Origin: Pseudomonadota bacterium | GTDB taxonomy: Bacteria; Pseudomonadota; Alphaproteobacteria; Sphingomonadales; Sphingomonadaceae | Length of the DNA stretch: 64,000 nucleotides | NCBI GenBank assembly: GCA_029550345.1 | Contig: JAKPHK010000001.1 | Location: 1 to 64,000 of the forward strand | Reading direction: 5' to 3' | Part shown: in pieces, positions 16,893-26,139 of the stretch | Layout of the letters: each line of letters starts with the position of its first letter | Numbering within the stretch: position 1 is the first letter of the stretch | Made by a program: the position numbers and the translations under genes | Notes under the pieces: generated by a model | What the model saw: the letters and a program-made list of their open reading frames with translations, nothing else | What the model was told of the DNA's origin: nothing | Database searches by the model: none

Positions 16893-18407
16893 ATGAGCGA
16901 GGCGGTTGGCGCGGCATGGCAGGCGCTTGAGGCTCTGGACAAGCCGACCTTGGCGGCCTTGTTCGCCGAACGGGGGCGGGTCGATGCCTGGTCGAGCCGG
17001 CTTGAATTGCCGGGCGGAGCGATCCGTTTCGATTGGTCGAAAACCCACCTTGATGCCGCCCATGGCGCCGCCTTCGAGGCTTTGGCCGACGCCGTCCGGT
17101 TCCCGCTGAAACGCGGCGCGATGTTCGCGGGCGAGGCGATCAACGTTACCGAAGGCCGCTCGGTCGAGCATACTGCGCAGCGCGGTGTGGGGCAGGCAAC
17201 CAGCACTGAAGAGGCCTTTGCACTGCACCTCAGGATGAAAAGCCTGGTCGAGGCGATCCACGCCGGGGCGCTGGGTGAGGTCAGGCACCTGATCCACATC
17301 GGGATTGGCGGATCGGCACTTGGTCCGGCGCTGGCGCTCGATGCGCTGACCCGTGATGGGGCCAGGGTGGATGTCCATGTGGTTTCCAACATCGATGGCT
17401 GCGCACTTGAGGCGGCGTGCCGGGCCTGCGATCCGGCAACCACCCTGATCGCGGTGGCCAGCAAGACGTTCACCACGACCGAAACCATGACCAACGCCGC
17501 GTCGGCGCTGGCCTGGCTGGGTGAGGGCGGGGTGGACGATCCCTATGGCCGGGTAGTCGCGTTGACAGCGCATCCCGAAAAGGCGGTTGAATGGGGGGTC
17601 GATGAAACCCGGGTCCTGCCGTTCCCGGAAAGCGTTGGCGGGCGTTATTCGTTGTGGTCGTCGATCGGCTTTCCTGTCGCGCTGGCGCTGGGCTGGGACG
17701 ATTTCGCCGAATTTCTGGACGGCGCGGCAGCGATGGACCGGCACTTTCTGGAGGCCGAGGGGCTAGCCAACCTGCCGCTGCGCGCGGCCTTTGCTGACCT
17801 CTATTACACCCGCCTGCGCCGCTGCCAGACCCGTGCCTGCTTTGCCTATGACGAGCGGCTGCGGCTGCTGCCGAGCTATCTCCAGCAGCTTGAAATGGAA
17901 AGCAACGGCAAGAGCGTGAAGGCCGATGGCACGCCGGTTGACGGACCGACCGCACCGATCACCTGGGGCGGGGTGGGGACCGATGCGCAGCACGCGGTGT
18001 TCCAGCTGCTTCATCAGGGCACGAACATGGTTCCGGTCGATTTCATTGCCGCGATCATTCCCGGCGACAGCCTTGACCCGGCGCATCATCAGAGCCTCTT
18101 GGCCAATTGCTTTGCGCAAGGGGCGGCGCTGATGGCGGGGAAGGACAGCAAGGACGGTGCGCGCGCCTATCCCGGTGATCGCCCCTCTGCGACGATCCTG
18201 TGCGAGGATCTGAACCCGGCGACGCTGGGCGCGCTGATCGCCTTCCACGAACACCGCACTTTCGCGGCGGGGGTGCTGATGGAAATCAACAGCTTTGACC
18301 AGTTCGGGGTGGAATTGGGCAAGGAGATCGCCAAATCGATCCTGAGCGGCGGGGTGAAGTTCGATCCCAGCACCGAAGCACTGCTGGCCGAGGCGGGGAT
18401 CAAGTAG
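16893..18407 (+). CDS. pgi: Glucose-6-phosphate isomerase
   Basis: A 504-residue aldose-ketose isomerase that interconverts glucose 6-phosphate and fructose 6-phosphate. Visible motifs: NVTEGRSVEHTAQR near the N-terminus, HIGIGGSALGPALA, SKTFTTTETM (phosphate site), GGRYSLWSSIGFP, LEMESNGKS (catalytic Glu) and FDQFGVELGKE (catalytic Lys). ATG at 16893 has GGGAG 7 bases upstream; an in-frame ATG at 16872 lacks this. It is divergent from lepB and stands alone. Confidence 0.97.
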   Translation: MSEAVGAAWQALEALDKPTLAALFAERGRVDAWSSRLELPGGAIRFDWSKTHLDAAHGAAFEALADAVRFPLKRGAMFAGEAINVTEGRSVEHTAQRGVGQATSTEEAFALHLRMKSLVEAIHAGALGEVRHLIHIGIGGSALGPALALDALTRDGARVDVHVVSNIDGCALEAACRACDPATTLIAVASKTFTTTETMTNAASALAWLGEGGVDDPYGRVVALTAHPEKAVEWGVDETRVLPFPESVGGRYSLWSSIGFPVALALGWDDFAEFLDGAAAMDRHFLEAEGLANLPLRAAFADLYYTRLRRCQTRACFAYDERLRLLPSYLQQLEMESNGKSVKADGTPVDGPTAPITWGGVGTDAQHAVFQLLHQGTNMVPVDFIAAIIPGDSLDPAHHQSLLANCFAQGAALMAGKDSKDGARAYPGDRPSATILCEDLNPATLGALIAFHEHRTFAAGVLMEINSFDQFGVELGKEIAKSILSGGVKFDPSTEALLAEAGIK

Positions 18408-18490
18408 GCGACTGGTTTACGGAATATGGCAAAGGGAACTTAGCGAACCATCCGGCGCGGCGGGTAGTCAAGTTGGATCTCGTGGTAAAT

Positions 18491-18715
18491 TCAGGGCTGT
18501 TTCCACGCAGGCAGGCCGAAGGCCAGCGCCGCACAGGCCAGGCCGATATGGGTCGGGGCGCCCTCGATCAGGTATTTATCGACCGTGTTGCGGGACAGCC
18601 CAAGTTCACGCGCGGCTCCGGCCTTGGTCCAGCCCTTGAGCGCGATGAAGGCGGCAAAATCGGCGGCGGTCCTTGCATATTCACCCTTTGCGATTAGATT
18701 GGGGTGGTGACCCAA
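18491..18715 (-). CDS. Small helix-turn-helix protein
   Basis: A 74-residue frame starting at TTG 18715. Residues 30-50 (WTKAGAARELGLSRNTVDKYL) form a clear helix-turn-helix with the turn at GLS, like small transcriptional or transposase-type DNA-binding domains. The start overlaps the end of the upstream small membrane gene by 22 bases, and no ATG is available, so the start and even the reality of the gene are less sure. No target is suggested by the context. Confidence 0.55.
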   Translation of the reverse strand: MGHHPNLIAKGEYARTAADFAAFIALKGWTKAGAARELGLSRNTVDKYLIEGAPTHIGLACAALAFGLPAWKQP

Positions 18716-18834
18716 CGATCTCTGATCGGGCCACCACCCTTTGCTTTACCGGTCTTGTTCCTTGCAAGTTGCCACACCGAGAGGATCAGGAGGGTAATGC
18801 TTAGGGGAAGCGCGAGAAGTTCCGTGTCGGTCAT
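18694..18834 (-). CDS. Very small single-helix membrane protein
   Basis: A 46-residue frame whose ATG at 18834 is preceded by GGAG at a 7-9 base spacing. It has one hydrophobic helix (LLALPLSITLLILSVWQLA) followed by a positively charged tail (RNKTGKAKGG), the layout of small inner-membrane proteins with a cytoplasmic C-terminus. It overlaps the following helix-turn-helix gene and lies divergent from gor. Function unknown. Confidence 0.6.
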   Translation of the reverse strand: MTDTELLALPLSITLLILSVWQLARNKTGKAKGGGPIRDRWVTTPI

Positions 18835-18971
18835 CTCGATTTCTCCGCGTCGTGGATTGGCGGGTTTTCTCTTCCGCCGAATCCCCGTGTGAACTACCAC
18901 AAAACCTGCCTATCACTCTCATCAGCAAAACCGTTTGGCAAACCCGGTCATCCCGCCCCATATCGCCGGGC

Positions 18972-20318
18972 ATGACAGACTTTGACTATGACCTGTTCGT
19001 GATCGGTGCCGGATCGGGCGGGGTGCGGGCCAGCCGGATCGCGGCCAGCCACGGCGCCCGCGTTGCCGTGGCCGAGGAGTTTCGCGTTGGCGGGACCTGC
19101 GTGATCCGGGGCTGCGTGCCCAAGAAGCTGCTGGTCTATGCCAGCCACTTCGCCCACACGCTCCACGACGCGCCGACCTATGGCTGGAACTTGGGCGAAA
19201 CCGCGTTTGACTGGGCGAAGCTGCGCGATTTCGTCGCCAGCGATGTCGATCGGCTGGAGCGGGCCTATACCTCCACGCTGGAAAGCAACAAGGTCGAGCA
19301 TTTTGCCGAACGCGCCGTGGTCGCCGGGCCAAACACCGTGCGGCTGGCGTCGGGGCGCGAGATTTCCGCAAAGGTCATCCTGATCGCGGTCGGTGCCTGG
19401 CCGGTGATGCCTGAAATCGACGGGGCGGAGCACTGCATCACCTCGAACGAGGTGTTCCATCTGCCCGAACTGCCAGGGCGGATCGTGATCCAGGGCGCGG
19501 GCTATATCGCGCTGGAATTTGCGGGCGTGTTCAACGCACTGGGCAGCCAGGTGACCGTGGTCAACCGCAGCGACAAGATCCTGCGCGGCTATGACCATGA
19601 CCTGACCGAACGACTGCTGCCAATCATGCAGGCGCGCGGCATCGAATTTGCGTTCAATCATCCAATCGAAAAGGTCAGCAAGCAGGCCGACGATTCGCTG
19701 CTGGTCCGCACTGCGGGCGGGCTTGAAATCGCGGCGGACGCGGTGATGGTCGCCACCGGGCGCAGACCCAAGACCGATGGGCTGGGGCTGGAAAGTGTCG
19801 GCGTGGACCTGGGCGCCAATGGCGAAATTCCGGTGGACGAATACAACCGCACGTCCTGCCCCAGTATCTATGCCGTGGGCGATGTGACCGACCGGGTTCA
19901 GCTGACCCCGGTGGCGATCCGCCAAGGCCATGCCTTTGCCGATACAGTGTTCGGGGCGATGCCGCGCACCGTTGCCTATGATCACATCCCCAGCGCGGTC
20001 TTTACCCAACCGCCGATCGCCGCTGTTGGGCTGACCGAAGAGCAGGCCCGACTGGTCCACGGCCATGTAAAGGTGTTCAAGTCGGACTTCCGGCCGATGC
20101 AGAATATGTTCAGCGCGGTGGCGGAGCGTGGCTATTACAAGCTGGTGGTCGATCCAGTGACGGACAAGGTGCTGGGCATTCACATGATCGGCCCGGATTC
20201 GCCGGAAATCCTCCAGGCGGCGGCAATCGCGGTGAAGGCCGGGTTGACCAAGGCGCAGTTCGATGAAACCGTGGCGCTGCACCCCAGTATGGCCGAGGAA
20301 CTGGTGCTGATGCGCTAG
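18972..20318 (+). CDS. gor: Glutathione-disulfide reductase
   Basis: A 448-residue FAD/NADPH flavoprotein that reduces glutathione disulfide. The FAD-binding GAGSGGVRASR is at the N-terminus, the redox disulfide is in GGTCVIRGCVPKK, the NADPH domain has GAGYIALEFAG followed by VVNRSDKILRG, and ATGRRPKT and YAVGDVT follow. The C-terminal catalytic motif reads HPSMAEE in place of the usual HPTxAEE. Start ATG at 18972 gives the standard N-terminus. Arg pairs of the NADPH site (NRSDK, GYDHDL) are not perfectly canonical, so cofactor preference is inferred. Confidence 0.92.
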   Translation: MTDFDYDLFVIGAGSGGVRASRIAASHGARVAVAEEFRVGGTCVIRGCVPKKLLVYASHFAHTLHDAPTYGWNLGETAFDWAKLRDFVASDVDRLERAYTSTLESNKVEHFAERAVVAGPNTVRLASGREISAKVILIAVGAWPVMPEIDGAEHCITSNEVFHLPELPGRIVIQGAGYIALEFAGVFNALGSQVTVVNRSDKILRGYDHDLTERLLPIMQARGIEFAFNHPIEKVSKQADDSLLVRTAGGLEIAADAVMVATGRRPKTDGLGLESVGVDLGANGEIPVDEYNRTSCPSIYAVGDVTDRVQLTPVAIRQGHAFADTVFGAMPRTVAYDHIPSAVFTQPPIAAVGLTEEQARLVHGHVKVFKSDFRPMQNMFSAVAERGYYKLVVDPVTDKVLGIHMIGPDSPEILQAAAIAVKAGLTKAQFDETVALHPSMAEELVLMR

Positions 20319-20374
20319 GTTGCTATTCGCAACCAATCGGCTAGTCTCGCCATGGAAACAATGGGGAGACGATC

Positions 20375-21391
20375 ATGGCCGGAACGGTACTGGTAACGGG
20401 CGGCAGCGGCTATATCGCGGGGGAGACGATCCGCCAGCTGCTCGCGGCGGGTTGGAACGTGCACACCACGGTGCGCAACCTTGGGCGAGAGGCTGAGCTG
20501 CGGGCGCTGCTTGGCGGAACGCCTGAAAGCCTGAAGTTCTTCGCGGCCGATCTGATGGCCGATGCCGGCTGGGCAGAGGCGGCGGCGGGCTGCACGCACC
20601 TGTGCCACATGGCTTCACCATTGCCCTCAAACGCGCCCAAAAGCGATGATGAACTGATCATCCCCGCGCGCGACGGGGCATTGCGGGCCTTGCGCGCAGC
20701 CAAGGCCGCCGGAATCAGGCGGGTGGTGATGACCTCTTCGATGGCGGCAGTCGCCTATGGCCATGGCGGCGCGAAAAGCCGGTTCACCGAAGCCGACTGG
20801 ACCAATGTGAATAGCCCCGATGCCTATGCCTACGTCAAGTCCAAGACCATTGCCGAGCGGGCCGCGCGCGATTGGGTGACGGCCGAGGGCGGCGATATGG
20901 AGTTTTGCACGGTCAATCCGGTGCTGGTGCTGGGGCCGCTGCACTCCGCCGATTTCTCTACCTCGCTGGAAGCGATCAAGAAGCTGATCGAAGGATCGAT
21001 GCCGGGGCTGCCCAACTTCGGCTTTGGGGTGGTCGATGTCCGCGATGTCGCCGATATGCACCTGCGCTGCCTGACCGCGCCGGACATGGGCGGCGAACGC
21101 TTCCTCTGTTCGGGCCGGTTCCTGTGGATGAAGGACGTTGCCGCGATCCTCAAGGCCGGGCTCGGCGAACAGGCGCGCAAGGTGCCGACGCGGGTGCTGC
21201 CGAACTGGGTGATACGGATCGCCGCACTGTTCGATCCGGTGGTCCGGCAGGTGCTGGGCGAGCTGGGCAACGAGCGCGACGCCGATACCAGCCACGCCCG
21301 CCAGAAACTCGGCTGGACCAGCCGCCCGGAAGAACAGACCATCCTCGATACCGCGCGCGACATGATCCGGCTGGGGATCGTGAAGGTCTAA
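20375..21391 (+). CDS. Extended SDR (dihydroflavonol reductase-like NAD(P) oxidoreductase)
   Basis: A 338-residue extended short-chain dehydrogenase. The nucleotide-binding motif is TGGSGYIAGE at residues 7-16, the catalytic pair is in YAYVKSK (Tyr and Lys about 152-156), and the upstream Ser lies in VMTSSMAAV. This subgroup reduces aldehydes, ketones or cinnamoyl/dihydroflavonol-type substrates with NADPH; the real substrate here is not known. ATG follows GGGGAGACGATC. It converges with scfR, overlapping it by 4 bases at the stop codons. Confidence 0.88.
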   Translation: MAGTVLVTGGSGYIAGETIRQLLAAGWNVHTTVRNLGREAELRALLGGTPESLKFFAADLMADAGWAEAAAGCTHLCHMASPLPSNAPKSDDELIIPARDGALRALRAAKAAGIRRVVMTSSMAAVAYGHGGAKSRFTEADWTNVNSPDAYAYVKSKTIAERAARDWVTAEGGDMEFCTVNPVLVLGPLHSADFSTSLEAIKKLIEGSMPGLPNFGFGVVDVRDVADMHLRCLTAPDMGGERFLCSGRFLWMKDVAAILKAGLGEQARKVPTRVLPNWVIRIAALFDPVVRQVLGELGNERDADTSHARQKLGWTSRPEEQTILDTARDMIRLGIVKV

Positions 21392-22788
21392 CCGACCCGG
21401 TACGGCACAACGCCGCGGTTGTCCGGATCGACCGTGATCGGGCGGTCGCTGGGCGGGAAGGCGCGCTGGTCGCAATCGCCGCGCGGGCAGATGCGGCAGG
21501 ATATGCCGATCCGCATCGCCGCGCGGGGAGAGGCCAGGTCCAGTCCATCGGCATAGACGAACTCGCTCGCGTGCTCGGCCTCGCAGCCCAGCGCCACGGC
21601 ATAGCGGCGCGGCGCGCGGTCATAGGAACCGCTCGGCTTGACCAGTCCCTTGGCCATCGAGACATAGCGCACCCCGTCGGGCGTTTCGGCCAGCTGGACC
21701 AGAATGCGGTCGGGGATCGCCACCGCTTCGTGCACGATCCACAGCGGGCAGGCGCCGCCGAACCGGGCGAATTGCAGCCGTGTGGCGGAATGGCGCTTGG
21801 TGATGTTGCCGGCCATATCGACCCGGCAGAAAAAGAACGGAACACCCTTGGCGTCTTCGCGTTGCAGCGTCGAAAGGCGGTGGCAGGTCTGTTCGAAACT
21901 GGTGCCAAAGATCTGTGCCAGCCGGTCGATGTCATGGCGCACGGCCCGCGCCTCGGCCCGGAACCGGCGGTACGGCATCAGCAGCGCCCCCGCCGCATAG
22001 TTGCATAGCCCGACGAACAGCAACTGGCGGCTGGCCGCATTGCGCAGCGCGGCGCCTTCGACCACGGCGGTGATCTCATCCTTGAGGGCCAGCGCGGCAA
22101 GCTGATGGGCGAGCTGAAAGCGGCGGCTTTCGACTGGCTGGCCGGGGTCGACCGTCAGGTGCCCCATTTCCGCGTCAAAGGCGCGCAGGCCAGCCTGGGT
22201 GGAATAGATCAGCGAGATCGACAGGGCGTCCCGCAGGTAAGCCTCGATCGCGCTGGTTTCGGGAGAGAGGCTGCCCAGCCGCCCGGCCAGCGCCTCGGCC
22301 GCGCGGTCAAGGCTATCGACGTAATTGTTGGCAAGGTGGAACCAGTCGCGCACTTCTTCCCATGGCAGGCGGGCGATCGAGCCGGTTTCGGCCGACAGCG
22401 CCTCATCGACCATCGCCAGCCGCTGGCCGGAACGGCGATAGGCCTCGTGCAGGGTGATGAACCGTTCGGCGAGGGCCGGTTGCTGCTCGGCAAAGCGGGC
22501 GAGTTGCGCGGCGTCCATCGGCTCGGCAAACAGCGGATCGGCATTCGCCTCGCGCAGCGCCGCCAGCCGTGCCTCGGCATCGCCCGCGCCGATTTCGCGC
22601 CAGTCGAGCGGAAAGGCGCGGCTAAGCCGCTCGATCAGGGCAGGGGACAGTGGGCGATCGTCATGTTCAAGCTGGGAGAGGTAGGACGTGCTGATCCCCA
22701 GCAATTCCCCCATGGCGGCCTGATTAAGCCCCCGCTCTGCGCGCAGCGCCCGCAATCGCTCTCCCGCAAACAGGCGGCGTCTGGTCAT
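21388..22788 (-). CDS. scfR: ScfR/RamB/PrpR-type transcriptional regulator
   Basis: A 466-residue regulator: an N-terminal XRE helix-turn-helix (GLNQAAMGELLGISTSYLSQLEHDDRPLS), a central helical domain, an ImmA/IrrE-like region (HQLAAL..), and a C-terminal cysteine cluster CRICPRGDCDQRAFPP that in this family can hold an iron-sulfur cluster. Relatives (RamB, PrpR, ScfR) sense short-chain acyl-CoA status and control propionate and acetate metabolism. It faces pccB, and TTTGCAA boxes matching the family operator lie between them. ATG at 22788 has AGGAG 7 bases upstream. Autoregulation and activation of the pcc operon are inferred. Confidence 0.9.
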   Translation of the reverse strand: MTRRRLFAGERLRALRAERGLNQAAMGELLGISTSYLSQLEHDDRPLSPALIERLSRAFPLDWREIGAGDAEARLAALREANADPLFAEPMDAAQLARFAEQQPALAERFITLHEAYRRSGQRLAMVDEALSAETGSIARLPWEEVRDWFHLANNYVDSLDRAAEALAGRLGSLSPETSAIEAYLRDALSISLIYSTQAGLRAFDAEMGHLTVDPGQPVESRRFQLAHQLAALALKDEITAVVEGAALRNAASRQLLFVGLCNYAAGALLMPYRRFRAEARAVRHDIDRLAQIFGTSFEQTCHRLSTLQREDAKGVPFFFCRVDMAGNITKRHSATRLQFARFGGACPLWIVHEAVAIPDRILVQLAETPDGVRYVSMAKGLVKPSGSYDRAPRRYAVALGCEAEHASEFVYADGLDLASPRAAMRIGISCRICPRGDCDQRAFPPSDRPITVDPDNRGVVPYRVG

Positions 22789-22797
22789 CGGTCGACT

Positions 22798-22864
22798 CCT
22801 CCGTGCCTCCGCGTCTCCGCGTGAAGTTTCTCCAGAATCACACGGAGACGCGGAGGCACGGAGG
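22798..22864. repeat. 26-bp inverted repeat overlapping the scfR ribosome binding site
   Basis: Bases 22798-22823 and 22839-22864 are inverted copies with one mismatch in 26, separated by a 15-base loop, built on the CTCCGCGTCTCCGCG pattern that recurs as an intergenic palindrome in many bacteria (from memory). On the minus strand the arm runs into the AGGAG of scfR; on the plus strand it is followed by GGTTTTT. It may be a REP-like mobile palindrome, an RNA hairpin modulating scfR, or a terminator for antisense transcripts. Confidence 0.85.
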
Positions 22865-22886
22865 GTTTTTGAACCGCTTCGCGAAA

Positions 22887-22920
22887 ATTTGCAAATATGA
22901 ACTTTGCAACTTTGCAAATT
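22887..22920. promoter_or_regulatory. Triple TTTGCAA operator for ScfR
   Basis: Three TTTGCAA copies lie at 22888-22894, 22903-22909 and 22911-22917, the first within the perfect palindrome ATTTGCAAAT and the others as AACTTTGCAACTTTGCAAA. The RamB operator in actinobacteria is built on ACTTTGCAAA, so these are the expected sites for the divergent scfR product. The stretch is AT-rich against the GC-rich background. Confidence 0.8.
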
Positions 22921-22984
22921 CACATTGGACATTGCTGGGAGTCCGATCCATGCGGCAGTCTTCGCAATTTCTGACGGGGCCAAA

Positions 22985-24497
<1,513 letters not shown>

Positions 24498-24517
<20 letters not shown>

Positions 24518-24893
24518 TCTAGGTAGCCTAGCATTGGCGCTGCTCGCTGGCTGCAGCAGCAAGATCGACGACCCACCAGTTGTGACCTACGATGATTTGG
24601 GAACGGGGCCGATTGCGCAGATCATTCAAGCCAATCTTGCGTCGGATGATCTTGAAGAGAAGCTCGATTCATATGTTCAAGAGAACAGGTTAGATAACGA
24701 CGAAGTTCGGGGCGAACTTACCCAGGCCGGCTTCATCGCGATCGACAAATCAAGAGGATGCGAATCCATGGGGTTGCGACTTCCCAACAATGCGCACGTG
24801 AAGAATGGCTCAACTATTGTGATGGCTACGTGGTGCGTGGATGGGAGAAATGCCGATTTCGAAGTCCAAAACTTTGGAGTTCCTCAAGCATGA
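24498..24893 (+). CDS. Small lipoprotein of unknown function
   Basis: A 131-residue protein with a lipoprotein signal: basic start, hydrophobic stretch [12 protein letters not shown] with lipobox LAGC (Cys18), then SSKIDDPP. The mature part has two cysteines (GCESMG and TWCVDG) that could pair. Base composition is visibly less GC-rich than the flanking pathway genes (for example TTAGATAACGACGAAG), suggesting later acquisition. It overlaps pccB by 20 bases and mce by ATGA (24890-24893), so it is tightly coupled inside the operon although no role in propionate metabolism is apparent. Confidence 0.75.
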
Positions 24894-25330
24894 AACTAGG
24901 CCGCCTCAACCACATCGGCGTGGCAACGCCCTCCATCGCGGACTCCATCGTCTTCTACCGCGACGTCATGGGCGCGACCAAGATTCATGAGCCGTTCGAT
25001 CTGCCCGATCAGGGCGTGAAGGTCTGCTTCGTCGATACCCCCGGCGCGGACGGGGTACTGAACGGCACCCAGATCGAGCTGATCGAGCCGCTGCCCGGCA
25101 ACACCTCGATCGCCGCCTTCCTTGAGAAGAACCCGGCGGGCGGGCAGCACCATATGTGCTACGAAGTGCCCGATATCCACGCTGCCAAGGCCGAGTTTGA
25201 GGCGATGGGCAAGCGCGTGCTGGGCGAGCCCCGGATCGGGGCGCACGGGACGCTGATCTTTTTCGTCCACCCCCGCGATATGCAGGGGGTGCTCACCGAA
25301 ATCATGGAAACACCGAAAGACGCGCATTGA
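24890..25330 (+). CDS. mce: Methylmalonyl-CoA epimerase
   Basis: A 146-residue vicinal-oxygen-chelate protein that converts (S)- to (R)-methylmalonyl-CoA between the carboxylase and the mutase. It starts with the typical LNHIGVATPSI (metal-ligand His8), has GGQHHMCYEVPDI (second His) and ends VLTEIME (ligand Glu). Length matches the family. ATG overlaps the lipoprotein stop. Confidence 0.95.
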   Translation: MKLGRLNHIGVATPSIADSIVFYRDVMGATKIHEPFDLPDQGVKVCFVDTPGADGVLNGTQIELIEPLPGNTSIAAFLEKNPAGGQHHMCYEVPDIHAAKAEFEAMGKRVLGEPRIGAHGTLIFFVHPRDMQGVLTEIMETPKDAH

Positions 25331-25352
25331 GCGCGCACGGGAGAGGATGCCA

Positions 25353-26138
25353 ATGACTTACGAAACGATCCTGGCCGAACGTGTCGGCAATGTGCTCAAG
25401 ATCACGCTCAACCGGCCCGAGCGGCTCAATGCCGCTTCGATCCAGCTGGCCGAGGAACTGGGCGCGGCTTTCTATGATCTGGGCGATGCCCGCGCGGTGG
25501 TGATTACCGGGGCGGGCAAGGGCTTTTGCTCGGGCGCGGATCTGGCCGCGCGGGGCGATCGCAGCCCGCTGGAGCAGAAGGGCGGCAGCCACCGCGCGCT
25601 GCAGAACTTCTACAACCCGCTGGTCACGCAGATCATGCGCGCGCCCGTGCCGGTAATTACCGCTGTGAACGGCGCGGCAGCCGGGGTGGGCTGCTCGATC
25701 GCGCTGGCCGGCGATTTCGTGCTGGCGGCGAAGAGCGCCTATTTCCTGCAGGCCTTCGTCAACATCGGGCTAGTGCCCGACGGCGGCAGCACCTGGCTGC
25801 TCGCCCGTGCGATCGGTCGCGCCCGCGCGACCCGGATGATGATGCTGGGCGAAAAGATCGGAGCCGAGCAGGCTGAGGATTGGGGGCTGATCTACAGGGC
25901 GGTCGATGACGCGGCGCTGATGGACGAGGCGATGGCGCTCGCCACCCGGCTATCCGAAGGGCCGACGCTGGCGCTGGCGACGATGAAGGCGAATATCCAG
26001 ACCGCGCTGGATGGCACGCTGCCGCAGGTGCTGTTGGCCGAAGCCGAAGGCCAGCGCGTGGCCGGGGCCAGCGCGGATGCCATGGAAGGCGGGATGGCCT
26101 TCCTCCAGAAACGCAAGGCGGAGTTCAAGGGCAAGTAA
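25353..26138 (+). CDS. Enoyl-CoA hydratase/isomerase (PaaG-like)
   Basis: A 261-residue crotonase-superfamily protein. The oxyanion-hole segments are [14 protein letters not shown] (about 53-66) and [16 protein letters not shown] (about 104-119), and [15 protein letters not shown] follows; the PDGG pattern in place of a Glu-rich site resembles PaaG-type isomerases. The ATG at 25353 is chosen because GAGAGG lies 6 bases upstream, whereas the ATG at 25347 touches it. Its place in the methylmalonyl operon suggests a role in branched-chain amino acid or fatty acid breakdown; substrate unknown. Confidence 0.88.
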   Translation: MTYETILAERVGNVLKITLNRPERLNAASIQLAEELGAAFYDLGDARAVVITGAGKGFCSGADLAARGDRSPLEQKGGSHRALQNFYNPLVTQIMRAPVPVITAVNGAAAGVGCSIALAGDFVLAAKSAYFLQAFVNIGLVPDGGSTWLLARAIGRARATRMMMLGEKIGAEQAEDWGLIYRAVDDAALMDEAMALATRLSEGPTLALATMKANIQTALDGTLPQVLLAEAEGQRVAGASADAMEGGMAFLQKRKAEFKGK

Positions 26139-26139
26139 A

